In this document: in pieces, positions 1 through 8,225 of the stretch
Layout of the letters: each line of letters begins with the position of its first letter
Position numbering within the stretch: position 1 is the first letter of the stretch
Assembly: GCF_018613855.1 (NCBI RefSeq)
Contig: NZ_JAGGPK010000044.1
Span: forward strand, 1-64,000
Direction: 5' to 3'
Origin: Arthrobacter sp. ISL-30
GTDB lineage: Bacteria; Actinomycetota; Actinomycetes; Actinomycetales; Micrococcaceae
Length of the DNA: 64,000 bases
Translations under genes and position numbers: made by a program
Notes under the pieces: generated by a model
Database searches by the model: none
Seen by the model: only the letters and a program-made list of their open reading frames with translations
What the model was told of the DNA's origin: nothing

Positions 1-411
1 CTCGTTGCCGAGGACCCCGCTATCGCCGAGTACTCCGGTGCCGGTGTTGGTGCCGGTTTCGAGAATGGTGGCACTGGCGTCAGTCACAGTCACCGGGACA
101 GCGATCGCGCCCGTTTCTGCAACGCCAGTTCCACTGGTTCCGCCGACTGCTACGCCATCGACGAAGGCACCTGTATCGAGGCTGGCCACGCTGGCGTCTG
201 CGCCGGTGGTGTCATTGCCCAGGACCCCGCCGTCGCCGAGTACTCCGGTGCCCGTTTCGAGGACGGTCACGTTGGCGTCCGTGACTGACGCGGGGGCGGC
301 AATATCACCTGTTGTGAGAGTCGTATCCGCGTTGGCCGCGGTTGCGCCGAGGGCCAGAAGCCCTCCGGCGAAGAGGGTGCCAAGCAGCCCTCTTCGAATG
401 TTGGAGTTCAT
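1..411 (-). CDS. Secreted repeat protein, 3' part cut by window edge
   Basis: Starts at an ATG whose codon is 411-409, with an AGGAGA ribosome site at about 424-419, and runs off the left edge in frame (137 codons visible). The N-terminus is a clear Sec signal (MNSNIRRGLLGTLFAGG, then an Ala-rich stretch ending ANA-DTT). The mature part is Gly/Thr/Asp-rich and repeats itself: a unit beginning VTDANVTVLETGTGVLGD recurs about 66 residues later as VTDASATILETGTNTGTG-VLGD. No Cys, sorting motif or catalytic motif is visible. It looks like a small secreted or surface repeat protein. It lies 110 bp downstream of another secreted protein on the same strand, so the two may work together. No family recognised. 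Confidence 0.75.
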   Translation of the reverse strand, partial: MNSNIRRGLLGTLFAGGLLALGATAANADTTLTTGDIAAPASVTDANVTVLETGTGVLGDGGVLGNDTTGADASVASLDTGAFVDGVAVGGTSGTGVAETGAIAVPVTVTDASATILETGTNTGTGVLGDSGVLGNE

Positions 412-521
412 ATCGATTTCTCCTGAAAAACTAGTTGTTTGGGCATTCATCCAGAGATCGGAGTGCGCCCATAGGACCTTTTGCCGCAGCCGGAATATTC
501 CAACGCGGCACGGTCAGGCAA

Positions 522-1526
522 CTAGCCGGGAGAAGAACCGGGGTCGAACGATACCGGCTTGATATGTCGCTCGCCCTCTACGGACCCTGTAATGGTCCAC
601 GTTGGGGGTGGGCTGACAACGTTTTCCTGGATCCATGCTGCTGATGAAGCGGACGGATTCACGGCGCTGCTGCCGGATCCTGTGGCGTGGCCGTCAGGCA
701 GAAGCGGCGGACCTGTAGGAGATCCCTCTTCCTGCAGTCGTGGCTCGGTAGGATGTACCGTCGTCGCCGGGCTGGCCCGTCCCGAATGGAAGACGCGATC
801 AAAGGAATATCCGGGAACGCCCGCCGCGTTGGTGGCAGCCAAAACGGCGCCGACGGCGGAAGCGGAACCTGCCGTCAGCAGGGAGGGAACCGCCTCAGGG
901 TGGCTAAATGACCGTTGCAAGAGTGGTTCGACGACGTCTTTAGCGGGGTCGGGAATAACATCAATGACCTGATCGACCAGCGGCTCGATCGCCTCATCGA
1001 TCGCCGGAGCCAAAGTGCCTATTGTTTCGTCCACGGCCCCAAGCACAGGATCAGAGACGGGAGAAAGTACTTCGGAAACTTCCGGAACCACCTCATTGAT
1101 GACCGGAGCTTCCGCGACGAGAAGATCTATCGTGCCTGCCAGCTCCGACACCACAGGCTGGAGTTCCGGCACGGGAATGCTCAACGGTACGACGGCGGGC
1201 AGTTCCGGGCGCGGAACTTGCTGGATCACTGACGGTGGCTGCGGGAGGGGACGCGGCTGCGGTGCGGGGGGCACGGCTGGCGCGGCCGGCTGTTCCTGCG
1301 TCACGGACGGAAGCTGGACCAGACCCTTGGGAATGGAGTCCCCAGAACGATGGACAGCCTGCGTGGCTGCAGACGTGACCGGCTTGAGCTCATCAAGAAT
1401 TCCGGATCCGGAATCGGCGCTAGCGCCGTTCGCCGATAGGGCGAGCCACACAACACTCCCGGCTCCGGCGAGCAGGACTGAGCGGAGAATACGGAGAGCG
1501 CGCGGTCGTGTGCGCTCATCGTTCAT
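522..1526 (-). CDS. Secreted Pro/Val-rich hypothetical protein
   Basis: 334 aa. The ATG at 1526 (MNDERTRPRALRILRSV) is chosen over an in-frame upstream Met at 1553 because a G-rich ribosome site lies just before it. The N-terminus is a twin-Arg-like, strongly hydrophobic signal peptide ending near GASA-DSG. The body has a Pro-rich linker (PPAPQPRPLPQPP) and then a long stretch of Val/Pro/Leu/Glu segments of the form PVSDPVLGAVDETIG, which suggests amphipathic repeats. The C-terminal third is Ser/Pro-rich and probably disordered. No LPXTG motif or C-terminal membrane segment is visible. Same strand and directly upstream of the repeat protein at 1-411. Function unknown; a cell-surface or envelope role is inferred from the signal peptide only. 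Confidence 0.7.
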   Translation of the reverse strand: MNDERTRPRALRILRSVLLAGAGSVVWLALSANGASADSGSGILDELKPVTSAATQAVHRSGDSIPKGLVQLPSVTQEQPAAPAVPPAPQPRPLPQPPSVIQQVPRPELPAVVPLSIPVPELQPVVSELAGTIDLLVAEAPVINEVVPEVSEVLSPVSDPVLGAVDETIGTLAPAIDEAIEPLVDQVIDVIPDPAKDVVEPLLQRSFSHPEAVPSLLTAGSASAVGAVLAATNAAGVPGYSFDRVFHSGRASPATTVHPTEPRLQEEGSPTGPPLLPDGHATGSGSSAVNPSASSAAWIQENVVSPPPTWTITGSVEGERHIKPVSFDPGSSPG

Positions 1527-1675
1527 CTCGACACCCCCCAGCGTCACCGGCAAACCGTCGGTCGCCTACATCCTAAGACCGGTGAAAATCGTTAGTCCAG
1601 AGGTTGCGGGCGTTCTGACGGAACTTTCTGAAGCAAACTTACTATTTCTGGTAACAACGCATACAGTGCCCGTTC

Positions 1676-2746
1676 CTAACGTGCGTCGTTAGGGTAACGG
1701 ATGCCCAGCTGGGACCGAACACCGTCGAAGATGCGCATTGTGTTGACGGAGTGTTCCAAGGGCATCACAGGGCTTTCCGTGAGGCCTTGCTGGATGCAAC
1801 GAGTCACTTCGCGGAGCTCATACGTGTAGCCGATGCCAACCACATCGAACCGTTCCGTCCGGGGCTCGTCCCAGCCCGAACGCACAGAGATTCCCCTCGG
1901 ATTGTTGATGGATCCGTTGGTCTGAAGGAATCCGAGTGAACCGGCGACAGTAGCATTCCGTGGGCCATGGGCCAGCAGCGAGGAGGTCAGTTGCGCCTGG
2001 GCGCCATTCGCGTAACTCAGCGTCAGGGCATTCTGCGAGTCAACGCCGTCGTCGTTAAGGCTGGCGACGGCGGTGACCGCCTGTGGGAAGCCAAGGGTTC
2101 CCAGCGCCCACAGCATGGGGTAAACAGTGATGTCCAGCAGGGCACCGCCGCCGGCGGCCGGTGACCAGAGCCGCGCGGTGGGGGAGTAGGGCGCGGGAAA
2201 GCCGAGGTCGGCGCTGACCCATTGGACGTCGCCCAGTTCGCCGGATGCTGCAATGTGGAGGGCACGCTGGATGCTTGGCAGGAAGCGGCTCCAGACCGCC
2301 TCCATCAGGAAGAGCTTCTGCTCCTGGGCGAGTTTGGCCAGCGCGGCAGCTTCGCGCGCGTTGATGGTCAGAGCCTTCTCGCACAACACGTGTTTTCCGG
2401 CAAGCAGTGCGGCCTTCACAATTTCGAAGTGCTGGGCATGGGGAGTGGCGACGTAGACGACATCCACGGCCGGATCGTCGAACAGGCGCTGGTAGCCGGG
2501 CACACCGTCGTCGTCACTGTACGCCTTGCCAAAGCCTCGCGCAGTCGCGAAGGCAGTGGCTGCTTCCTGAGTGCGGGAGCTGACAGCGTACAGCTCAGCA
2601 TCCTCCAGCTGCGACAGGTCCTCGGCAACCAAGTTGGCGATGGCGCCGGTGGCGACGATACCCCAACGCAATTTCTGTCCAGTGGCGGAACGGGGATCCT
2701 GGTTCAACTGACTGAACAACCACGGCTTGGGAATGTGCGCACTCAT
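1676..2746 (-). CDS. Gfo/Idh/MocA family NAD(P)-dependent oxidoreductase
   Basis: 356 aa, normal length for the family. The N-terminal Rossmann domain shows the nucleotide-binding turn LRWGIVATGAIANLVAEDL at about residues 26-44, and the family Lys motif appears as LCEKALTINAREA near residue 141 (canonical EKP is here EKA). The C-terminal half is the alpha/beta substrate-binding domain of GFO_IDH_MocA_C type. These enzymes oxidise or reduce sugars, inositols or related diols with NAD(P). The specific substrate cannot be read from sequence. The gene is separated from the upstream exporter genes by a 62-bp palindrome (2808-2869) and stands alone. It may belong functionally to the sugar genes at 5-12 kb, but this is inference. 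Confidence 0.85.
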   Translation of the reverse strand: MSAHIPKPWLFSQLNQDPRSATGQKLRWGIVATGAIANLVAEDLSQLEDAELYAVSSRTQEAATAFATARGFGKAYSDDDGVPGYQRLFDDPAVDVVYVATPHAQHFEIVKAALLAGKHVLCEKALTINAREAAALAKLAQEQKLFLMEAVWSRFLPSIQRALHIAASGELGDVQWVSADLGFPAPYSPTARLWSPAAGGGALLDITVYPMLWALGTLGFPQAVTAVASLNDDGVDSQNALTLSYANGAQAQLTSSLLAHGPRNATVAGSLGFLQTNGSINNPRGISVRSGWDEPRTERFDVVGIGYTYELREVTRCIQQGLTESPVMPLEHSVNTMRIFDGVRSQLGIRYPNDAR

Positions 2747-2807
2747 GCCGCCTATCCTGCCATTGCCCGGGTCCTTGGCGTCGACGGCGCCTTCAATATG
2801 AAGACCG

Positions 2808-2869
2808 CAACTGACTCGCAGTTGTTGTCGCTATGAGGGCTCATAACGACAACTAATGCGAGTCAGTTG
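2808..2869. repeat. 62-bp dispersed palindrome, copy 1
   Basis: Two 30-bp arms around a GG centre; the arms match each other at 27 of 30 positions. The outer ends are CAACTGACTCGCA and TGCGAGTCAGTTG, and the inner ends TATGAG and CTCATA. Reverse-complemented, it matches copy 2 (24397-24458) at 60 of 62 positions. It lies 46 bp 3' of the ABC ATPase gene and 61 bp 5' of the oxidoreductase start. It could act as a terminator-like hairpin or be a non-autonomous repeat. Confidence 0.9.
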
Positions 2870-2915
2870 GGTGGGGTACGGCGTTGGGTGGGGTACGGCA
2901 GTTGGGTGTGCTGCC

Positions 2916-3680
2916 TTATCCGGCACAGCCTCCGACACTTGCGGCCGTCCCTGCCTGGGCCGGAACTCCCTCGCTATCCAGGGAAGTTTCCCGTACACCG
3001 CCACGGACGGTTTCCTCCGACAGCCTGCCTTGTTGTAGGCGGAACCGGCGGTCGGTCTTGTTCGCCAGCCCCCTGTCGTGGGGCACCACGAGAATGGTGG
3101 TGTTGTGGTCCCGGCTGAGCGACTTGAGGAGCTCGACGATGTGTTCGCCGGTTTGCTCATCGAGGTTGCCTGTGGGTTCGTCCGCCAGGATGAGCTTGGG
3201 CTCGTTTGCCAGCGCACGCGCGATGGCAACGCGCTGCTGCTCGCCCCCGGAGAGCCTGTTGACGCGGCGGCCGTGCTTGTCCTGGCTGAGCTGCACCTGC
3301 TCCAGGAGCTCGCCTGCCCTTTGCCGCCTGGCCACCTTGCGGACGCCGGCGAACTCAATGGGGAGCATGACATTGTCCACGGCGGAAAGGTTGGGGATCA
3401 GGTTGAACTGCTGGAACACGAACCCGATATCCCGACGCCGGTACTCGGTCAGTTTGCCGTCCGGCAGCCCGGCGAGGCTCATGCCGTCGACGACGACATC
3501 GCCGCTCGTCGGTTTGTCCAGCGCCCCCAGGAGCGACAGGAGGGTGCTTTTTCCGCTGCCGCTCTTCCCCACGATAGAGGCCAGTGTGCCCCTCTCAAGT
3601 CCGAAACTGACGCGGTTGACGGGCTTGATGGTCCGGTCTCCGGATTTAAACTGGCGGACAAGGTCCTTGACGACAATCAT
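2916..3680 (-). CDS. MacB/LolD-type ABC exporter ATP-binding protein
   Basis: 254 aa cytoplasmic ATPase. Walker A GKSGSGKST at residues 38-46, Q-loop FVFQQFNL at about 88-95, signature LSGGEQQ at 143-149, Walker B LILADEP at 163-169, and a switch His in VVPHD at about 201. The D-loop is NLDE. The C-terminal 30 residues (after LQQGRLSEE) are a short extension without family match. The gene follows the FtsX-type permease at 3683-5122 by 2 bp, so the two form one operon and one complex. In this family the pair does not pump by the usual alternating-access route but drives mechanical work on lipoproteins, peptides or macrolides from the outer face of the membrane. The substrate is unknown here. 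Confidence 0.9.
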   Translation of the reverse strand: MIVVKDLVRQFKSGDRTIKPVNRVSFGLERGTLASIVGKSGSGKSTLLSLLGALDKPTSGDVVVDGMSLAGLPDGKLTEYRRRDIGFVFQQFNLIPNLSAVDNVMLPIEFAGVRKVARRQRAGELLEQVQLSQDKHGRRVNRLSGGEQQRVAIARALANEPKLILADEPTGNLDEQTGEHIVELLKSLSRDHNTTILVVPHDRGLANKTDRRFRLQQGRLSEETVRGGVRETSLDSEGVPAQAGTAASVGGCAG

Positions 3681-3682
3681 GG

Positions 3683-5122
3683 CTACTCTCCTCGGAGGAC
3701 TTCGATGGGGCGGATGCGGGCGGTCAGAAGCGCGGGGACCAGCGCGCCGATGATGGCGACGCCGAACACTGCGGCAATGCCGGCCGCGATGACGGGCGGG
3801 GAGGCATTGGCCGAGACCGACGTCAGGAGCTGTGTCGTGCCACTGAAGGGACCGCCTTGGGCGCCTCCCGGGAACCCGCCTCCCATACCCGCACCCCTCG
3901 GGGTGGCCGCTGCGGCCGTGGCGCTGTTGGAACTGATGAGGGCCGAGGCGATCCCGCCGCTGGCGAAGGATGCCACCGCGGCGCCCACGGTGCTTCCGAG
4001 GGCAACCAGGACCAGCGCCTCCAGGACGAACTGCAGTCCGATGGTGCGGTTGCGGGCGCCGATGGCTTTGAGGACGCCGATCTCGCGCCGACGCTCACGG
4101 ACCAGCATCACCATGATGAGCAGGATGATGATCCCCGCGGTAGCGAGGGCCGCTACGAAGGCTATGAGCGAGATGCCCTTGACGCTGTTGAGCGAACTGG
4201 CGGCGGTCTCGAGGTTCCGCTGGCCCTGGGTGACATCGGCCTTGTCCGTGCCCAGTGCGTTCTCCAGCGCAGTCTTGGTGCTCTCGACGTTTTCCATGCT
4301 GTCGACGGTGACGATCATGCTGGAAAGTTCACCAGGCAGGGCGGCGAGGTGTTGGGCGTCAGCCAAGGACAAGTACAGGGCATTGTTCCCGAACGCTGTG
4401 CCGGAATCGAAGGTGCCGGCGACTGTGAAGGCCTGGCTGTTGATGGTGAAGGTGGAGCCGACCGTGAGCCCGTTCTTCTCAGCCAATGTGGTGCCGAGCA
4501 GGGCCTTGCCGGTTGTTGCGCTGTAGTCGCCCAGGCCTGTGCCATCGATGATGGTGAGGGCCTTGCCGGTGCTGTCGACCTCTGCGCCGATGCCCGTGGC
4601 CGTGATCGGCAGGGAGAAGGCAGGGGCGGTTTGCGTGCCTGTCGTCCCGGTGTTCGTGCCGGTGCCTCCGGCGCCGTTGCGGTTCCCGAGGGTTCCGGCG
4701 TCGATGGCCGCCTGCAGGCTGGTGGTTGCTGCCGCCGCCGACTGGCCTCCCGGTCCGCCACCGCCCGGTCCAGTGGGCGGGGTTCTCCCGGCGTTAGTTC
4801 CCGACGTCGTTGCCGTCTCAGTCCCCAGGCGCAGCGCCTTGGTGCCGACCACGGAGGCGACGTTGGGAACGGCGGCGGCCGTGGCGGCCTGTTCCTGGGT
4901 TAGGGGTTCGCCGCCCCCTTCGAAACCCTGGCCTCCTGCAGGGTTCACGGTCAGGACCGTGCCCACTGAGGCGTTGAGTTCCTGGACCTTGGCGGCGACG
5001 GCCTGGTTGGCGACGAGCATGGCCAAAGCCAGGCCGATAGCCACGGCGAGGACGGCCACAATCGCCGCCGTTCTGATCTTGTTACGGAAGGCATTGCCCA
5101 CACTGCGCGCAAGGACGCTCAC
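3683..5122 (-). CDS. MacB/FtsX-type ABC exporter permease
   Basis: 479 aa. Starts at a GTG (5122) with AGGAG four bases upstream. Topology is that of the MacB/FtsX family: TM1 at about residues 17-42 (TAAIVAVLAVAIGLALAML), a large extracytoplasmic domain of about 270 residues, then three TM segments (about 318-342, 365-390, 445-465) ending ARIRPIEVLRGE. That ending is the typical coupling sequence for the ATPase. Two Gly/Thr/Ala-rich low-complexity inserts sit outside the membrane: one near residue 115 (GPGGGGPGG) and one between TM3 and TM4 (GAGMGGGFPGGAQGG). Co-transcribed with the ATPase at 2916-3680. The cargo cannot be inferred. Confidence 0.88.
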   Translation of the reverse strand: MSVLARSVGNAFRNKIRTAAIVAVLAVAIGLALAMLVANQAVAAKVQELNASVGTVLTVNPAGGQGFEGGGEPLTQEQAATAAAVPNVASVVGTKALRLGTETATTSGTNAGRTPPTGPGGGGPGGQSAAAATTSLQAAIDAGTLGNRNGAGGTGTNTGTTGTQTAPAFSLPITATGIGAEVDSTGKALTIIDGTGLGDYSATTGKALLGTTLAEKNGLTVGSTFTINSQAFTVAGTFDSGTAFGNNALYLSLADAQHLAALPGELSSMIVTVDSMENVESTKTALENALGTDKADVTQGQRNLETAASSLNSVKGISLIAFVAALATAGIIILLIMVMLVRERRREIGVLKAIGARNRTIGLQFVLEALVLVALGSTVGAAVASFASGGIASALISSNSATAAAATPRGAGMGGGFPGGAQGGPFSGTTQLLTSVSANASPPVIAAGIAAVFGVAIIGALVPALLTARIRPIEVLRGE

Positions 5123-5246
5123 TGTACTCCTACGGAACCGGCGCCCGCACCTGTCCGGCGGGCTGTTGGCTCCAGGACTTCCGCGGCCTCCTGTGTGCAG
5201 GGGAGGGCGGAGCTATGTGTTGGCTGTGAAGGTCCGGCCCTCAGTT

Positions 5247-5292
5247 GGGCCCTTGACACGTGCGCCCCTTGTCGAACCGGGCCCTTGACACG
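5247..5292 (+). repeat. 14-bp direct repeat pair in the pectate lyase promoter region
   Basis: GGGCCCTTGACACG occurs at 5247-5260 and again at 5279-5292, 32 bp apart. The second copy supplies the TTGACA hexamer of the predicted promoter. The first copy could be a duplicated -35 element or an activator site three helical turns upstream. Confidence 0.7.
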
Positions 5293-5315
5293 GGCTTGAG
5301 GTTCCGGGACATAAT
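5285..5315 (+). promoter_or_regulatory. Predicted promoter of the pectate lyase gene
   Basis: Consensus -35 TTGACA at 5285-5290 and a near-consensus -10 CATAAT at 5310-5315, spacer 19 bp (18 if the -10 is shifted one base upstream). This places the transcript start near 5322, about 140 nt before the gene. Confidence 0.55.
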
Positions 5316-5324
5316 GGATTCGCT

Positions 5325-5340
5325 GAGAAACCGTTTTCTC
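5325..5340. promoter_or_regulatory. LacI-family-type operator
   Basis: GAGAAACCGTTTTCTC is an imperfect palindrome (14 of 16) with a central CG, the style of LacI/GalR operators. It lies over the predicted transcript start, where a bound repressor would block initiation. A second, gapped palindrome (TTTCCC, 5 bp, GGGAAA) follows at 5349-5365. No LacI-family gene lies in this window. Confidence 0.5.
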
Positions 5341-5461
5341 TCATTGCATTTCCCTGGTCGGGAAAACGGGAAGGCAAGCTGCAGCATAAGCACCTCCGCT
5401 CATTCACCCGCTCATCCTCAACCAGGCATGCGCGCTATTCGGCATGCCGGAAAACAGGCCA

Positions 5462-6961
5462 ATGAAGTCCACACATGCACGTCCTAAACCCGGCAAGACC
5501 ATGAGTCCAGTGAAGACTGTGAGCGCGACGGCGGCACTCGCCGTCGCGCTTGGAACACTCCTGGCGCCCGCGCCGGCAGGAGTCGCCGATTCTGGAACCA
5601 CGGCCGGCTCAAGCACAGCGTCCGTCCACGATGCGGCGCCAACCGGCTGGGCCGCCGTCGGGCCCGGAACCAACGGCGGCTCCGAGGCGCCCCCGGAGAA
5701 TATCTACGTGGTCAGCACGCTCGCCGAGCTCAAAGCTGCGGCGGCCAACCACGGCGCGCCGACCGCCCCGAAAGTCATCTACGTTCGCGGCACGATCAAC
5801 GGCAATGAAGCTGCCGACGGCCGCATCCTGGGCGAGCAGGACTATGGCCCCGGCTACGACATCGCCAAGTACATGTCGTGCTTCCTCGACGGCGGCAGGA
5901 CCTGGAGCGACCAGGCCTTCGGCTACTGCAAGAGGATGCGGCAGCTTCGCCAGCAGGGCAGCAATGCAATGAAGCGCCAGATCGAGGTGAACCTGCCTAG
6001 TAACACAACGCTCCTTGGACTTGGCGACGACGCCGGACTGATCGGCGCCAACGTGGTCCTGCACGTGGCCAGCAACGTGGTCATCAGGAACCTGAGCATG
6101 GAGGCTCCGGTGGACTGGTTCACATCCTGGTCTCCAGACGACGGCGACGGCGCCTGGAACGCCCGCTTCGACGCGTTCTCTGCGGTGACATCCGACCACA
6201 TCTGGATCGACCATGTGCTGCTCAGCGACGGCCGCTTCCCGGACAGCGAAGCTCCGCGGGGCTTCCGGAACGAACCGGTCATTCGGCACGACGGGCTGCT
6301 TGACCTGAAGGACGGCACGGACTTCGTGACCATCTCCAACAGCCAGCTCCGCGACCACGACAAGACCAGCCTCCTTGGCTCCGGGGATGAACATGTGGAC
6401 AAGGACGGCGGCAAGCTGCGCGTCAGCTACATCTCCAACCTCTTCCAGAACACCCAGCAGCGTGGACCGCGGGTACGCTTCGGGCAGGTGCACATGCTGA
6501 ACAACTACTTCGTGGGCAGCACAGTGGACCCCGGCTATCCCATGATCAGCGAGGCCCAGGGCGGTCACAGCTACTTCATGGGAGCCGGCTACGAGTCACG
6601 GATCTTCTCCGAATACAACGCCTTCGATTACACGGGTCCGAACGCGGATGAATCGATCATGGTCAGCAGCTACAACGGACACATGTTCAGCGACCGTGGC
6701 TCCTGGTTCAACGGTGAGGCCGCCGACCTGGAAGCAATTGCCGGTGACTCCTTCGAGAAGCATAAAGCCGAAGCGATTGCCGAAGCCGAGGCGGCCGGCA
6801 CCCCTGCTCCGGACTGGACGCAGCACTCGTTTACGTCCGACGTCGGGTGGGACCCCGCCGTCGAATACCGGTACCAGGCGCTGAAGTCGCCGTCGGCAGT
6901 GCGTAACGCCGTGCTGAACTTTTCAGGACCCGGCGTAATCAAGGTCGAGGAAGGCAAGTAG
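5462..6961 (+). CDS. Secreted pectate lyase, polysaccharide lyase family 1
   Basis: 499 aa. Cleaves de-esterified pectin by Ca-dependent beta-elimination outside the cell. Family signatures in order: WIDHVLLSDGRF near residue 250, DGLLDLKDGTDFVTISNS near 280, RDHDKTSLLGSGD near 300, and RGPRVRFGQVHMLNNYF near 340, which carries the Arg used as base in PL1 enzymes. The N-terminal signal peptide runs from KPGKTMSPVKTVSA to about APAGVA-DSG. The ATG at 5462 is preferred to one at 5444 because a GGA lies about 10 bases before it. Monocistronic, with a promoter and LacI-type operator upstream and a strong hairpin downstream. The sugar importer next door may take up the products. Confidence 0.9.
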   Translation: MKSTHARPKPGKTMSPVKTVSATAALAVALGTLLAPAPAGVADSGTTAGSSTASVHDAAPTGWAAVGPGTNGGSEAPPENIYVVSTLAELKAAAANHGAPTAPKVIYVRGTINGNEAADGRILGEQDYGPGYDIAKYMSCFLDGGRTWSDQAFGYCKRMRQLRQQGSNAMKRQIEVNLPSNTTLLGLGDDAGLIGANVVLHVASNVVIRNLSMEAPVDWFTSWSPDDGDGAWNARFDAFSAVTSDHIWIDHVLLSDGRFPDSEAPRGFRNEPVIRHDGLLDLKDGTDFVTISNSQLRDHDKTSLLGSGDEHVDKDGGKLRVSYISNLFQNTQQRGPRVRFGQVHMLNNYFVGSTVDPGYPMISEAQGGHSYFMGAGYESRIFSEYNAFDYTGPNADESIMVSSYNGHMFSDRGSWFNGEAADLEAIAGDSFEKHKAEAIAEAEAAGTPAPDWTQHSFTSDVGWDPAVEYRYQALKSPSAVRNAVLNFSGPGVIKVEEGK

Positions 6962-7020
6962 TCCCAGCTTGGACGGGGTCCAGCAACAAGAAGCCCCGGA
7001 GGCAAGAAGCCCCCGGGCAG

Positions 7021-7056
7021 GAAGCCCCGGTCCGCCAGGAGGCGGACCGGGGCTTC
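7021..7056. terminator. Bidirectional hairpin between pectate lyase and sugar operon
   Basis: Perfect 16-bp stem (GAAGCCCCGGTCCGCC) with an AGGA loop, sitting between two convergent genes. Two partial copies of its GAAGCCCC arm lie just upstream (about 6990-7012), giving three spaced GAAGCCCC motifs. Confidence 0.75.
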
Positions 7057-7071
7057 GGTGGTGCTGAGGGA

Positions 7072-8172
7072 TTACTTGGTGATCGGGCCCAGGATCGGGT
7101 CGTCCACGTAGGCCGTCTTCACGTTTGCAGCGGTGACAATGACCGGTTCCAGAAGGTAGGCCGGAACGGTCTTGACGCCGTTGTTGTACGACTTGTCGTC
7201 GTTGATCTCAAGTTTCTTGCCCGCCTGGAGGTCCTTCACCATGGTGATGGCGTGCTCTACCAGCTTGCGGGTGTCCTTGTTGATGGTGGAGTACTGCTCG
7301 CCAGCGAGGATGGACTTGACGGACTCAACCTCGGAGTCCTGACCCGTGATGACCGGAACCGGCTTGCCGGCGGCCTTGACAGAGGTCAGGATTGCGCGGG
7401 CCAGAAGGTCATTCGGGGACAGCACACCATCTAGGGAGGCCGTGCCATAGCTGCCCGCCAGGAGGGTATCGGCGCGCCTTTGCGCGTTTTCGCCCTTCCA
7501 TGCCTGGGTCACTGCCTGTTCAAAGGACGTCTGGCCGGACAGAACCTTCAGGGTGCCATCGTCGATCTTCGGCTTCAGGACGCTCATGGCGCCGTCAAAG
7601 AAGACCTTCGCGTTGGCATCGTCGGGGGACCCGGCAAATAGTTCGATGTTGTACGGTCCGTCGGGCTTCTTTTCCTTGAGTCCGTCCAGCAGCGCCTGGC
7701 CCTGCAGTTCACCGACCTTGAAGTTGTCGTAGGCCACGTAGTAGTCCACGTTCTCCGTGTTCAGGAGCAGGCGGTCATATGCGATGATGGTCGCGCCGGA
7801 GTCCTTGGCCTGCTTCAGCTGGCTGCCAAGCTGTGAACCGTCGATGGCTCCCACGATAAGGACCTTGGCACCCTTGGTGACCATGGCGCTGATCTGGTTC
7901 TGCTGCTCGGAAACGCCACCGTTAGCGAACTGTACGTCCGGCTTGAACCCTGCCTCGCTCAGTCCGTCATTGAACAGCTTTTCCGCCAGCACCCAGTTCT
8001 CACTGGTCTTCTGAGGAAGGGCGACGCCGATCGAGGAGTCCTTGGGGAAGGCTTCTCCGCCGCCCGTGGAACCGCCAGTTGTGCCGGTGTCCGTGCGACC
8101 GCAGGCAGTCAGCGCCAGTGCTGCGATTGCGGCTACTGCTGCAGCCTTTCCTGCTTTACGAAATGTTCGCAT
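7072..8172 (-). CDS. chvE: Multiple-sugar ABC importer substrate-binding lipoprotein (ChvE type)
   Basis: 366 aa. ATG at 8172 (MRTFRKAGKAAAVAA); the lipobox LALTACGR puts the acylated Cys at about residue 24. The rest is a Peripla_BP_4 sugar-binding fold with typical stretches VALPQKTSENWVLAEKLF, IIAYDRLL near residue 130 and VPVITGQDSEVESVKSI near 280, as in ChvE/XylF proteins for galactose, arabinose, xylose or glucose. It lies at the end of the order ATPase-permease-binding protein, 53 bp after mmsB. Gene expression likely follows the mmsA promoter. The exact sugar is not readable, but arabinose, galactose or similar pectin sugars would fit the neighbouring pectate lyase. Confidence 0.9.
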   Translation of the reverse strand: MRTFRKAGKAAAVAAIAALALTACGRTDTGTTGGSTGGGEAFPKDSSIGVALPQKTSENWVLAEKLFNDGLSEAGFKPDVQFANGGVSEQQNQISAMVTKGAKVLIVGAIDGSQLGSQLKQAKDSGATIIAYDRLLLNTENVDYYVAYDNFKVGELQGQALLDGLKEKKPDGPYNIELFAGSPDDANAKVFFDGAMSVLKPKIDDGTLKVLSGQTSFEQAVTQAWKGENAQRRADTLLAGSYGTASLDGVLSPNDLLARAILTSVKAAGKPVPVITGQDSEVESVKSILAGEQYSTINKDTRKLVEHAITMVKDLQAGKKLEINDDKSYNNGVKTVPAYLLEPVIVTAANVKTAYVDDPILGPITK

Positions 8173-8225
8173 AACTTGGTTCACTTTCTTTGTGGGTGGG
8201 GTGGAGCAGTTGTTGCGGAAGCCGC

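Noticed and set aside
5..562. Plus-strand open frame rich in Pro/Thr/Val at the left edge
   Set aside because: It is the complement of the secreted repeat gene; only the minus-strand reading gives a ribosome site and signal peptide.
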